Source of the DNA: Mauremys mutica | Lineage: Eukaryota; Chordata; Testudines; Geoemydidae | Length of the DNA stretch: 64,000 bases | Assembly: GCF_020497125.1 (NCBI RefSeq) | Contig: NC_059077.1 | Location: 24,560,840 to 24,624,839 of the forward strand | Reading direction: 5' to 3' | Shown: in pieces, positions 22,522-34,090 of the stretch | How the letters are laid out: each line of letters opens with the position of its first letter | Position numbering within the stretch: position 1 is the first letter of the stretch | Notes under the pieces: generated by a model | Database searches by the model: none | The model's input: the letters and a program-made list of their open reading frames with translations, nothing else | Told to the model about the DNA's origin: nothing | Program-made: the position numbers and the translations under genes

Positions 22522-23280
22522 CCTTAGAAATACCATGCTAACTATGTGATGAAACCAAGCTATTCCAGTTCAAAACTCAAATGTACTATGAAAAGCTGCC
22601 CTTAAATGGTTGTTGAGATCCAGATAGTGAAAAAAGTCATAAACAAATATTTTGTTTAAGTTGTGTATGTGACACAACTTAAACAAAACACAACACTTAA
22701 AAACAAAACATTTGTAGGATGCTAAATAAATTCAAAGGGACAAACACTGAGTATTTTCATTTGCATCATGTGTAGTCTACACAGCTCTAGTTGTGATGTT
22801 CCTTAGTCCAAAAATTAACTGCAGTAGCTCTGAGAATTTCCTAGTAGTCTATTTGAAGCTATTATAGTACTAATAGTGTGCTAGATACTTTTACAGACAA
22901 GCTAAAAATAAAGTTGCCACACAGAACTTGTAACCTAAATACAACCTTCTGAAGATAGGTGAGAAAAAATTCTGGTAAAGGAATGATTGTGTTAAAATAT
23001 TTTCAACTGCAATACAGTCTATAGATGTTTAACATTTTTCCCTGAATCAGCTCACGTATCATAATTTCATATGATTGCTTTTTTGTAAAGAAAACAGATG
23101 CAACTATGATTAAGTATAAGTTTTGACTAAACGTGCTCTCCAGCTGATCCTTTTACTAAAATAGTATCTCTTAGCTGATTTACTTTATAAAGTGTTATTC
23201 AAACACAGATATCATTCACTGGATTGTTTTTGCCATCATTGACATGGCACATAAATTCAATTCAAGCACTATCTTTTATA
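22522..23280. other. No gene seen
   Basis: AT-rich DNA. 22660-22690 has a small inverted pair ('gttttaagttgtg'-like words against 'cacaacttaaac'). 22865-22945 may be another ancient LINE-type relic. No exon seen. Confidence 0.35.
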
Positions 23281-24006
23281 CTGGGGTGGGCAAACTTTTT
23301 GGCCTGAGGGCCACCATCTGGGTATAGAAATTGTATGGAGGGCCATGAATGCTCACAAAATTGGGGTTGGGATGCAGGAAGAGGTGAGGGCTCTGGCTGG
23401 GGGTGCAGCTCCAGGGTGGAGCCAGAAATGAGGAGTTCAGGGTATGGGAGGGAACTCCGGGCTGGGGCAGGGGGGTGCGGGCTCTGGAGTGGGGCTGGGG
23501 ATGAAGGGGTTTAGAGTGTAGGAGGGTGCTCCAGGCTGGGACAGAGGGGTTCAGAGGGCAGGACAGGGATCAGGGCTGGGGCAAGGGTGCTGGGGCGTAG
23601 CTCAGAGGTGCAGGCTCCAAGCGGCTCCCGGAAGCAGCAGCATGTTCCCCTCTCCGGATCCTATGCAGAGGTATGGCCAGGCAGCTCTGGTGTGCGCTGC
23701 CTTGTCTGCAAGTGCCACCCCTGCAGCTCCCATTGGCCGTGGTTCCTGACCATGTGAGCTGTGGGGACAGCGCTTGGGGCAGGGGCAACGTGTGAAGCCC
23801 CCTGGCTGCCCCGACATGTAGGAACTGGAGGGGGGACATGCCGCTGCTTCCGGGAGCTGTGTGGAGTGGCCCCCAACCCTGCTCCCCAGCTGGAGCGCCG
23901 GAGCAGGGCAAGCCCCAGACCCAACTCCTCAGTGGGAGCTTAAGGGCCGGATTAAAATGGCTGATGGGCCGGATCCGGCCCATGGGCCATAGTTTGCCCA
24001 TGCCTG
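23281..24006. mobile_element. Non-autonomous hAT element, 726 bp
   Basis: Left end CTGGGGTGGGCAAACTTTTT and the complement of the right end, CAGGCATGGGCAAACTATGG, form the TIR. The flanks share TTTTATA (23274-23280 and 24007-24013; 7-8 bp). The interior is GC-rich with a 'ggctctgg/gggctgggg' degenerate repeat in the left half. The longest minus-strand frame across it (23570-24082) matches no transposase and is compositional. A familiar turtle element: both subterminal blocks contain the 'ggcc...ggccat' words. Confidence 0.88.
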
Positions 24007-24734
24007 TTTTATACCCATAATTCCCCACTAAGGGGATACAACATCTCCTCCTCCTCCATAAACAAGTCTTTTCTGTAGCCAAACTGGCCAGAAGAGTAGT
24101 AAAATAGTTGGTTTTAAGGAAAACCTCTTTAGGTTGATAGGTCCTTGAAGAGAGACTGGTAGAACTTTGGATTCTGAAGGATTTTTGTCAGTGAGAAGGG
24201 CAACTAGAGGCCTTTTGTGCCTCAGTGTCTATCCTCAGGAGCAGCTGAGGAGAAAACACTCAAAAAATGCTTGGGAAAATACAGTCTAAAGAGAAGATGA
24301 ATAATACCTGAGGAAATGCATGAAAAAACAAGGGCTTTGAACAGAAGAGAGACAGCATTAACTAGACTAATGGAAACTGGAACTTGAGCCTGGAGCAAAA
24401 CACAAGATGGTGAGATATAACTCTGGAAATGAATGGAAGTACAGAAAAACACTGAGAAACTTGACGAAATCTATGAATGGCTGTAACATGGGATATAATA
24501 CAGAATGGGTGATTATCAGGATAAAGTATCTCAGGAACCATAGAGTATATATCATTCTTTGATAAATTCAATCACTTAAACTCCTCATAGATGATTAGGA
24601 GTTATAGGTCATGCCATGGTGCTATTTAAGAAAATTATTTTTCCTAAAATTACAGTAATATATCATATGTACCCAATTATTTTGATTATCTTTGCACAGG
24701 TAATGTACAGGCAAAGATACATATATACATACTG

Positions 24735-24840
24735 GAGTCTCCTCAGGCCAGGGACTGTCTTCTTATGTTTGTACACTGCCTAACAAAATGGATGCAATCC
24801 TGGTTAGGGCTCCTAAGCATTACTGTAATATAACTGAAAC
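24735..24840 (+). repeat. LINE 3'-tail-type repeat remnant
   Basis: Contains 'ggccagggactgtcttctt', 'tttgtacactgcctaac', 'cctggttagggctcctaa' and a terminal 'actgtaatataac', in the same order as at 6420 and 33995. I infer an L2/L3/CR1-like 3' end. Confidence 0.55.
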
Positions 24841-25339
24841 AGTAACAAACATGAGTTTGTAGATTAATACACTTCTAAAAAATATACAAAGATAAACTCC
24901 ATTAAAATTAAATTCTTAAAATTAACATTGTAACTGTCACTGACCATGGTTATTACACTTAAGATTTCAAAACAATTTCCATTATTACTTCCTATTTTCA
25001 CTCACATCTGATTTAAAAACAATACACGATCTTCCCCTATTAGCCTCCAACATACACGTTTTGAGCTGAATCTTTCCAGGCTTTGTCTCTGTCCAAAGGT
25101 AAATTATTTTTGGAAAATCTGAGGGAAAAATCATTTAGACAATTTTAAAATATGGGAGAGTAAAAACAAATGAAGAAAAGTTGGAAAACAAATAAACCAC
25201 TAAATGGAAAATGGACTTTTCTAAGTTTGAATAATTGTTTTTTTTTAAAGAGTTATGATTGTTTGAAAATTACATATGATACATCCCTAATTGAGACATT
25301 CTTCTATCTTTACGGGTTTTTTTGCCCTTTTTTTTTGTG

Positions 25340-26720
25340 AATCTAGCCCATCATCATCTTGCAAGGGATAGCAGTCAAATGTTCATGCTGACTTTAACAA
25401 CCTTTGATTCCCTTGATCATGAAGGTGTACTGATTCACTTGCACATCCTGACAGAATAGACAGAATTACTTTAGTGCTTCTCAGAAAGATCTCAGAGAGT
25501 GTGTTAGGAATTTACTTATTAATCCTCATAGCTCTCATGTGGGGCTCCACAGGATTTGAAATTTGCTTTCCCTGTATGGGTATGTAACTATCATGCAATT
25601 AGATGTTTTTTTAATCATAAAACCTAGAGAGTGAGTTTGCTTTTCCAGTGTCTAGTCAATATAATATCTTTGACGGAAAAGATCCATCTGAAACTCAGTC
25701 CAGAAAAGACAGAGGTTAGTAAGTGGGGAGGAAGTATCTGGAAAGTATGTTGGGGACAGTGCTCTTAAAATTCAGTCCTTCACTTGCGCTTCCAAATAAG
25801 TCTTGTCTCCTTTTTGGGGTTTATAACACTTTACCAGTGGTTGGTGGGAGAACCTGGGCCTGCCCACTACTTCGGGTTCCAACCCAGAAGCCCCAAAAAC
25901 AGCAGCCACTTAAATTTGTTGCTGCTATTTACCTGGGCCTCTTTCCACCTGGCTCCTTTATCGTCACCTTTTACCTCATGGTTAAAGTTCTCAGGTCCTC
26001 TCTCTCTGAACTCTGGTTGTCCCTCAAGTTCCTTTGGCCAGAGATGAGCACTCTTCCTTACCCTTTGGTCCCATTTTATCTGAGCCTGATGGACTCTGGT
26101 TTACTGCTTTCATGTAGCCCCTCTAGGCACAGCTGAAGGACCCAGCTTCGCTACTCCTTTCCTGGGGTGAGGTGTAGTAGGACCACAAGACCTCCAGGAA
26201 GGGGCTATGAAGGGCCTGGTACACCCCATCACAGCATGCTTTTGGATCCTCATATTCTTTTTCTGGATTTCAAAGTTCTTTCAGTGACAAAACTCTTTTC
26301 GCATCTGTATCTTGTAAGGTGAGTGAACAGTTCTCTCTCATGTGGATCTCCTTACCCCTGGCCATTCCCTTAAGACCTTGATATTGGATTACTGCTATGT
26401 GCTCTATGTGGGCTATCCTTGAAGCTCACTCAGAAATTGCATTTGGTGCAGAAGGTAGACGCCTGCTTGGCTGGAGTATTAGCCACAGGGAGCCCTTTGT
26501 GGATGCTCCCAAAGAACATTTGTATAAATACTGATCTTGTGACATCTGGATATCTAAAGGTTAGAATCCACTCCTAATAGGATTATTTGGAAATAACTCT
26601 AAACTGAAACTCTGGGAGTTTTGTAGCTTTCTATGTTTTTCCCCTACAGGTGGGCACAATTTGCTCTCTATAATTATACATGGCTTGAACATTTCACACA
26701 CAAATAAAAATTCTTAATAC
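25340..26720 (+). pseudogene. Decayed L2/CR1-like LINE reverse-transcriptase region
   Basis: Short, frame-shifted protein-level matches run in + order. Near 25370-25460 a diverged 'aacctttgattcccttgatcat' corresponds to the RT F-D-T-V-D-H block. Near 25685-25730 the translation reads L-K-L-S-P-E-K-T-E-V, the post-catalytic motif of LINE RTs. Near 26375-26420 it reads L-D-Y-C-Y-V-L-Y-V-G, the C-terminal motif (usually LDYCN.LY.GLP). The YADD region is not visible. An LTR-like block (25750-26234) splits it. Many stops and indels make it a long-dead copy; family is by inference. Confidence 0.55.
25750..26234 (-). mobile_element. Probable LTR fragment inside the old LINE
   Basis: The right end reads CCCCATCACA, the complement of an LTR-type TGTGATGGGG start. 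The interior has a composition and words like the LTR at 11371 ('acctgggcctgcccac'). The left boundary and target duplication are not defined, so the extent is approximate. The + frame at 25723-26136 is incidental. Confidence 0.5.
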
Positions 26721-27519
26721 AATTGTATTAATGCAAGTTACTAAAATGAGTCTTAGAGCTTCTGGACTGGGGGGGAAAAAAAGGTTTTGTAGTTACTTTA
26801 CAGGAAAAAAAAGAATCATTTTGTGCTATGTTATCCGAATTTCCTGTTGCTTGATTATACTAAGGAACTAGTATAAGGAAACTTGAAATGGGATAGAATT
26901 TTACTCAGTTCCTATATCGGAGAAAATAAATGGTCACTGCCAGATTGTAAACCTGAAAATCATAACATGGTTATCTGTACACATATCTTATTCCCTACGC
27001 TGCAGGCTACTTTGGCTGTTTTTTGTTTTTTTTCCTGTATCACTGAAAGTTTCACCTGACCTTAAGGTTATTTACTTCTCAAGATGAATAGTCCCCAGTG
27101 AATTAATTATATGGTGCAATTGTTTGTGCCTGTGGATAAAAGTCAGTGCAATAAGCATGACTTTATATTTACATTCTTGGCAAATAGCATTAATCATTGC
27201 CTTCCTCCTATTCACTACTGTAACTCAGACTTAATACCAAAATCCTCAATAACTTGATACATTTAGAATGCTAGTTGAGCTACACTGCATTCTACCCATA
27301 GAGCATATATGCAATGAATTCCCAAAATTGTGCACAAAAGTTTTTTAAATTGCCAGTGAGTTTTATTTATTTATTTAAAAATATAAACTGACTTGTAAGG
27401 TCTTTTTATTGATGCAGATACATCAATGACCTTCCAAAAAATTCTGTGCAGAAATCAGTACATATTACACATGAATTGACTAACCATTAAACAGAAATAA
27501 TGGTAATAATAAAAACCTC
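26720..27519. other. No gene seen
   Basis: AT-rich DNA with short frames; no repeat recognised. Confidence 0.4.
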
Positions 27520-27715
27520 TTAGATATCACTTTTTATTTGGAGATCTCAAAGCGTTTTACAAAGGAGGTCAGTATCATTATCCTCCTTTTACAGATCGGG
27601 AAGCTGAGATTAAGTGAGTTACCCAAGGTCACCCAGCAGGCCAGTGGTAGAGACAGGAATAGAATCCAGGTCTCCTGAGTTCCACTCCGGTGCTCTACCC
27701 ATTACTAGAGTACAC
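27520..27715 (-). repeat. MIR-type SINE, minus strand
   Basis: Clear word series: 'tctcaaagcgttttacaaa', 'ccttttacagatcgggaagc', 'caaggtcacccagcagg', 'gaatagaatccaggtctcct', 'ctctacccattac'. This is the reverse complement of a MIR-family SINE, well preserved at its core. Confidence 0.85.
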
Positions 27716-28584
27716 CATGCAGAACTTAAAATGAGGACAAACTTGAATGGATATGTTACACCAGATCCTGTAAAAACAAATGGAAAAATTACAGTGCATA
27801 CTTATTTTATTCATTCTAACAAGTAGTCAGAAAATTAAAGAAGTGTGCACATTTAGAGTAATAATGATCTTAGATTTACAGTGATAATAGCCATACATTT
27901 GTCATTTAGAGGAAAAGATGTAGTCTTAACTGCCTTCCATTGATTTCAAAGGAAGCAGGATGAGGCGTAAAACTTTTGCAGACTTATCACCTGCAATTCA
28001 CTTTTGTTGTAAAATTGTGTTTTTATAACTTTCATGACACCATAATCTCTCTTCCTCCTGGATATCAATCATATTAACACGATGAATCTATGTATAATAA
28101 ATTGTTCTGTAGACATATATGACCCGATACTTATGGTTGGATGTGGAGTCCAATAAAGAGAATGGACTACAGAGATCTACTTGTATGGATCTGATTGCAG
28201 GATCAGGACCTTACTTTGCTACTGTAATAACCTTTATATCAAATTGCTTCTAGATAAGTAAAATATATTTAGTTTTTACTTACGGAGCTTGATTTTACAG
28301 TAATTCTCAATCTATCATGTCATAACAATAGTTTCCAAAACAACCATTGCTTCCAATCCTTTAATTACTTTACTGATGCAGATCTAATGTAATAAAATGA
28401 CAATTTTCCCAAGTATGACTGCCTAATTTAATTAAATAGGGTTGATAAGACATTAGAAGAGAGTCACTCTCACTCAAAGTTTCTGACTGAAATTCAATAT
28501 ATTAATGTATGTTATTACCATGACATTTGCATTGAATAGCCACATTTTACAGAGAAGCATTTTGCTATTCCGTCCTACAAATGG

Positions 28585-28632
28585 TGGTTAGACTAGATGA
28601 TCACAATGGTCCCTTCTGGCCTTATAATCTAT
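28585..28632 (+). repeat. CR1/SINE 3'-tail fragment
   Basis: 'ggttagactagatgatcaca' followed by 'atggtcccttctggcctta' is the CR1-type 3' tail in + orientation, as in the tail of the SINE at 13170. Confidence 0.7.
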
Positions 28633-28816
28633 TAATTGATTTTAAGATATTTCATTGTATTGATAAATTATTACAATCACTTAGAGGACTCAAAACCTTG
28701 ACTCTAATCAATTAATAAGAAATTAAAGTAGTTTCAAGTAGGTAATACGCTTGGCTCTCCCTTCTCCTCCCAGTACTCTGAACAATCCACAAAAAGAAGA
28801 GGAATAACTAATGAAA

Positions 28817-28885
28817 GCCCTGATTCTGCAGATACATATGTGCTTAAAATTACATGCAATGCAAAAGCATTTGCAGGATCAGGGC
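28817..28885. repeat. Palindromic MITE relic
   Basis: Begins 'gccctgattctgca' and ends 'tgcaggatcagggc', near-perfect inverted arms around an A/T-rich centre with 'acatatgtgcttaaa' words. Typical of old foldback elements in reptiles. Confidence 0.55.
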
Positions 28886-29319
28886 CTAAATGGTTATTTG
28901 GAACAAGTGTAGGTAACAAATTTCAGACAAAAGTGTGGTTTAAGTTGTCTGTCCCTTTAAACGTATGTATGTTTATCCATATGAAATTAGTATAATCAAT
29001 ACAGGACTAAAGTAAGATATCCCTCCTACTGCCTTCACCCAAAAATATGTAGTTTTAAAAAACATTATATTGCACTCTGACACTATGAACTAGTTTTCAA
29101 TTTGAGAGGGACAGCCACGTTTTTAAAACGGTGGGGGAGACATACCTGGTATTATTCAAGCAATCATCACATAGAGGTCAGAGAGGATCCAGTTGCATTG
29201 CATGTAAGAGCAATGTCATGATCTGGAAAGCATTTCTCCCATGTTTTAAACTAGTCCATCCATAGCCGAAAGGATGCATTCCACGACATTTACAGGTACT
29301 TACTGTCCAATTGTATGGT

Positions 29320-29400
29320 CCAATCCTGCAGTCCTTACTCAAAAAAAGGGTCCTATTGACATCAACTGGAGTCTTGTCTGAGTAAGGACTGCAGGATTGG
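29320..29400. repeat. Foldback element with 22-bp perfect arms
   Basis: Arms at 29320-29341 and 29379-29400 are exact reverse complements (CCAATCCTGCAGTCCTTACT plus two bases), separated by 37 nt. The centre keeps 'tattgacatcaactgga'. It is a compact palindromic DNA element. No clear target duplication. Confidence 0.75.
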
Positions 29401-30339
29401 AATCTCAATAGTGAGTAAAAAGGAGGCGGTTAGCCCAGCATAAATGAGCGATACACACTTCGTACTATCCTGCGGTATGATCACACACAATGCCCGAACA
29501 GAAAATAGAGAAGCCTTCTGACTAGGGCTGTTGCCTTCGCCAAAGATTCCTTCACAACACATAATTAGCCTAGTAAAGTCTTTTCTAGGAAAATCTGGCA
29601 ACAAACATTTCAATTTCTAGCCAAGGAGCCTTCACTTCAACAGCAGTCTCTCCCCTCCTCTGCACTTGCTCAAGAAGGCTGATTTTAAAAATCAATTATT
29701 CGGTTACCATACTCATCCATACACAGCAACATTCTCAGCATCTGATGTTTCAAATCCGGCTACAACAGCATCTTAACACACACATGGACAAGAACAACAA
29801 TAAAATAAGATCCAGCAAGTTTCCAAGGTCTGCTAAATCGCAGTCATTCGGGGAGGGAAGATTGTCTTCTTTTAGGATTCATTTTAATGCACCTTTTCAA
29901 GACTCTCATGAGAGGAAGGATGTTGCAGTCATTTAAAGTCCTTCTCATCAACATTAAAAGAAAATCTTATTCCAAAATCCCCTCTTCACAGATCGCAGGT
30001 TCCCTTCTTCTTAGCGCAGGCCTAAGTCCAAACTCCAGTCGGATTCATCTAGATGATAAAGGGAAAAGAAAGAGAAACTCGGAGGCAGAGGAAGGGTGGA
30101 GAAAGGAAGAGACACAGACGGAGAGGGACATCAGCTGTGGCAGCCGAGAGGCGAGACGAGGCAGACGGAGAAGCTCCAGCTGCTGTGTGTTGCAGGGAGG
30201 GGAGGAAAGCAGTGGCGGTGGCGGAAACAGGGCTGGCTGGCTGGCTGAGTGAACGAGGAGGAGGCAGCGGGAAGGGGGAGGCTGTTGGTGTTTGGCGCCG
30301 GTGGAGGGAGTCATTCCTGCAGCTGCACTTCCGGTCGGC

Positions 30340-30824
30340 ATTTTGTTCTGAGAGGGAGAGAGACACACACAGGATCCTTCCCCCTCCTCCTCCTCCCCCC
30401 GCTCGGTACCGACTCACCGTGCCCAAACTACCCCCCCTCCCCCGCTCGCATACACTCACACGCACAGAGGGAGAGGCGGTGGCGGTAGCGGCGGGCCAGT
30501 GGCAGCGGCCCCCCGGGTCGGTGTGTGTCTCGGAACCGGTTCTGCCCGGCCCGTGTTGATGTTGTGAAGCAGGCTCAGGGGGAAGGGATTTGTCTCGGCC
30601 GCTCACCCTCCGGCTCTACATGTTCGCTGCACTGAGGAGGAGACGGAAGAGGAGCCAGCCCCCCTCCCGGCCCGGATTATTGTTGTTATATTATCTCCCC
30701 TCCGCCTCCTGCTCCGCGGCGGCGGCGGCCCAGCAGCGGCGGCGGCTCCTCTGAGGAGGGAGGGGGGCGGATTCCTCTCCCCCTCTCTCGGATTCTCGTT
30801 GGATTCAGACGCCGATTTGCTCAG
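30340..30824 (+). other. Predicted non-coding first exon of an unnamed gene
   Basis: The right boundary is a consensus donor, CTCAG|GTAATT (intron starts at 30825), preceded by non-CpG-depleted 5'-UTR-like sequence with GCC and GAG triplet runs. The start is approximate, placed just after the ETS site. ATGs at about 30558 (two codons) and 30620 (44 codons) are both closed before the donor, so the main start codon must be in a later exon. No such exon is recognisable in 30825-64000, giving a first intron over 33 kb. I cannot name the gene. Confidence 0.6.
30620..30754 (+). CDS. Possible upstream ORF, 44 codons
   Basis: ATG at 30620 opens a 44-codon frame ending in TGA at 30752-30754, wholly inside the predicted first exon. 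It begins M-F-A-A-L, then has an Arg/Lys-rich stretch, a hydrophobic L-L-L-L-Y-Y-L segment near residues 20-26, a poly-Ala run encoded by GCG repeats, and R-R-R-L-L at the end. The start context (ctctacATGt) is weak. uORFs in 5' UTRs commonly dampen translation of the main ORF; a role here is inference. It may simply be a chance frame in CpG-island DNA. Confidence 0.3.
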   Translation: MFAALRRRRKRSQPPSRPGLLLLYYLPSASCSAAAAAQQRRRLL

Positions 30825-31260
30825 GTAATTCCCCCTCCTTGTCTCCCCTTCCCCTCCCTGCCCTCTCCAGCAGCGGGCCGGGCCTCCAGCGCAGGCGGCC
30901 CAGCTCTGCCGGGAGCAGAGGGGATTAGCTCTTACCCGGATAGAGGGGGAGTGGGGGCAGCCGGAGGTGTTCCTTGCTCAACCCCCTTCCCTCTCTGTAG
31001 GGTTTGGCGGAGGAGATTGGCTCTTCCCGGGCTGCCGGGAGGCTCAGGCCCGGCGGAGGGCGCAGGCCGCCGGCCAGCGCCTTCACTCCAGCTCGGGGAT
31101 TAGAGAGGCGAAGCGGCTTCTCAGTGACAGGCCTCAACCCGGAGAGCAGCAGCAGGAAACAATACAATTAACAGCAAATGTGCAATGATCCCTTGCCATA
31201 TTTACAACTTCACTAGGGCGAGCGGGGCGGGGGGGAAGGTCCCAGCGCAACCAGCCTAGA

Positions 31261-33884
31261 GACTCTTCTGGACCTGGAGAGAGCAGTGTGAGGAGTAGGG
31301 AGAAATAAATATTTCTATTATACCCAGAAACAAATATACCTCTTATCCTTACCATGATCTCTCCTTAAACAACTCCAGTTTGAACATTCAAAAGTTAATA
31401 CACATGGATTTGTACAGTATAAAGGATTGAACCCCCCAATATATAGTAATTGACTCGCACTGTAATCACTGCTTTTATTTATAGAATACAATTAGTCCTT
31501 GTTGAATGATTGAGACACCATGAACACCTGCAGACCCCAGGAAATGTACATGGAGTATCATGTTGGTTATTAATATAGTATATAAACGTGGAGACTATAT
31601 ATATTTCAAGAATAAGTAATATACAAAAATACTGTTTTATGCTTTCTAATAACTTGTGAATAAATGGGCAGGGGTTGTGCATAGAACAATAAGTGTATGA
31701 TATTTCAGTGATCAAGCTGGGATCTTACCCTAAGAATATGGGATTTAAATTGGATTAAAGTAAGAGCTATCCTTTCTTGTCAGGTCAGATCATTTTGAGG
31801 TCCTGGAATTGTTATTGGCTGTTTGTGTCTATGATGTTTGACTGTATAAGTAGGTGTCACCGTAACAGGTCAAAAGTGTCTGTAAATGACTTGTGATAAG
31901 TGTCAGTTCTTTAAAAGTAGATGGTGTAAGTCATTTATAGTAAAGTAAACCTTGGACTAATGTGTAGTGGAGTTGAGAATGCTTTTGAAAAAAATTGGTA
32001 AATTTAAAGTAACTGCTGTTAACCTGTAAAATACGTCCAATAAAACTGCATCATTGGTGAAAAATTGTTCTGATCAGGCTGTTTTGATACTAAGTTTCAT
32101 ATTTAATATTGAAAGGAAATTTTCAAGTAGTTAAAATGTAGCAATATTGCACAATAAACTTTCATTATATTGTAGTAGGTTTTCTTCTTGTTCAGGGAGA
32201 TTTCTTGTAACATTAAATGGTTAATGTGTCTTTAAAAGTAACTTTGTTTTGTGTTCAGGGTCTTCCTACTCAACCTTGCTATCTTGCCTCTCTGCCCTGA
32301 TACATGTTTAAAAGATTGAAGTTAATATAGCTGTCACGTAGAAGGCGTGTTTTTAATGCTGTAAATCCATGTAGTAGTCAGTAGCGTGTCCGTGATTTGT
32401 ATTGGTCAGGGAGCAGTTTGAATTTTAAAAAGCCTGAAGATCCTGCTGAGCCCCAATCCCGGCCTCCCTCCCTCCCACTAATCTCCCATTCCTGTCTTTG
32501 TGCTGCCTGGTCCTGTGAGACACTGTTTGCAACAGGGCCTCAGGCCTACATGCATGGAGAGGAACCATTTACACTTTGATAAAGCAGCTTTTATTTTTAA
32601 ACTTTATGAATTGCAGAGAGGGCTGCAAGTTGTCTCAAATTGTCCTGTCTCTGTGTGTAACTGGATTGCTGTTTTCTTTTGGGCCATAGAGTGTGTGGCG
32701 GCCGACGTAGCTCTAGTTTACAGGAAAGAAAGGACTGTACAAAAACAGTTGTTGTACTTGGGTAATTTTCATCATCAGGAAGCGACATTGGCCCTAGGGT
32801 TTCTCTCGTCATTTTAAAAAAACAAGTCTCTGGAACAAGCAAAAATTAGTTTCGATTAGATGACTGCTAATGAACTTGTTTGATTTGTACACTTTAATTT
32901 CAGTAATTTAAATTAAATAAGGCAATTGACTTGAAAGATATGAATAGGAATTGAGCTGCTATATAGTTCCTGTCAAGTTTCTCTCTTCTGACACAGTTTA
33001 CTGCTTGGTTTTAAAATCCCCAAACATACACGTTTCTGGATAAAATTAATATACATGAAAAATGAAAAATGTTTATAAACAAACCTGTGAAGTGCAGACT
33101 GTGTATTTGTGATTTTTTTAATCTTATTTTTTTTTCCTCTAGGGATATGCAGTGTAGTTAATTTTGAATTACTAGGGTCATCGTGGGCTACTTGGTGATA
33201 TATTTTCTGAAACTAAAAAATATTTAAACATCTGGAAATTAAAAGTACTTACTGTGCACACTTTACTGAGAGAAGTTAATATTTAGTTAACATTTTCAAA
33301 ATGAAATTTTAAAAATTGTGGAAAACCAGAAGTATTTAATATTCATGCCTATTTTCCCCTAAGCATAAGAAACTGTACTTCCATTTGTCAGATCAGCTAG
33401 GTGTCCAAGAAGAAAATTTCTTAAAAAATGGGAACTGTTTATTTAAATAACCATGTTAAGCACATAACTTTTAAGTCAGACAGAAGTGATTTTTATTTTA
33501 GTGTTAAAGTAATCCTAGATGTGTTAGATGAAACTGAAAGCGAACAGAGAGAGAAACATTTTTCAGTTTATTTTTTACATTTGACAGCACTTTGTGTATG
33601 TTGTAGTTTCTTTTCCATGTATAGTCACTTTGTTTCTCCTCCTATTTACGTGTTTTTGGTTTTTTTTTACACGATTTGATTCCCACAAAAATTGACAAGA
33701 GGACTTAGGCAAAGATTATTTCCTGAAGTTGCCTTTACATTTTTTAAAAATAACCTGGGTTTCAGGATGAAGGTATATATTTAACTTACCTTTTAAAAAT
33801 GTTTAAAGTGTTTTAACAACAATATACTTCTCTTATTTGTGAAAGTAAAACAGAACTCAGAATCATAAACCTGCCAGTACAATC
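31261..33884. other. No gene seen; presumed intron 1
   Basis: AT-rich DNA right of the CpG island. Short frames lack paired splice sites that I would trust. Few recognisable repeats. Confidence 0.4.
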
Positions 33885-33995
33885 AATTTTAGGCCCCAAT
33901 TCTGCAATTGGACACATGGAGTGACTCTTGCACTATGAGGAGCCCTGTTGACTTAATTGGCACTCTGGGATCTAACTGCAGCATCGAGGCCTTAG
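33885..33995. repeat. Palindromic MITE relic
   Basis: 'taggccccaattctgca' at the left against 'tgcagcatcgaggcct' at the right, with 'gttgacttaattggc' in the middle: the same foldback type as 28817 and 29320. Confidence 0.5.
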
Positions 33996-34090
33996 ATTGT
34001 AATTTCTTTGGGTCAGGGACTGTATTTTTTTGTATGTTTGATAATTAGGACAAGGCAGCCTTGATGCTGATTGAGCCCTCTGGATACTCT
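33995..34090 (+). repeat. LINE 3'-tail-type repeat remnant
   Basis: 'agattgtaatttctttgg', 'gtcagggactgta', 'tgatgctgattgagccctct', in the word order of 6420 and 24735. Confidence 0.5.

Larger units (their letters stand above)
30000..31260 (+). promoter_or_regulatory. CpG-island promoter
   Basis: GC-rich, CpG-dense DNA rises sharply out of AT-rich flanks. Visible sites include an ETS-type ACTTCCGGT at 30327-30335 followed by 'cggcattttgttctg', an inverted CCAAT box (ATTGG at 31016-31020), and GC-box-like 'ggggcggggg' near 31209. Purine-rich (GAGA) and CCTCC tracts flank the presumed start region. No TATA box stands out; this is a broad, housekeeping-type promoter by established criteria. Long frames on both strands (such as 30049-30606 minus) are products of composition. 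Divergent transcription is possible but not shown by the sequence. Confidence 0.85.

Noticed and set aside
23570..24082. 170-codon minus-strand frame
   Set aside because: It starts beyond the right TIR of the hAT element at 23281-24006 and runs through its GC-rich core; no transposase motif.
29320..29400. microRNA precursor
   Set aside because: The 22-bp arms are perfect, but the same foldback type recurs at 28817 and 33885, so it is a repeat family and not a single-copy miRNA gene.
30049..30606. 185-codon minus-strand and 168-codon plus-strand frames
   Set aside because: Both sit in the CpG island and are low-complexity (Ser/Pro/Arg-rich). CpG islands lack stop codons by composition, and the two frames overlap in opposite senses.
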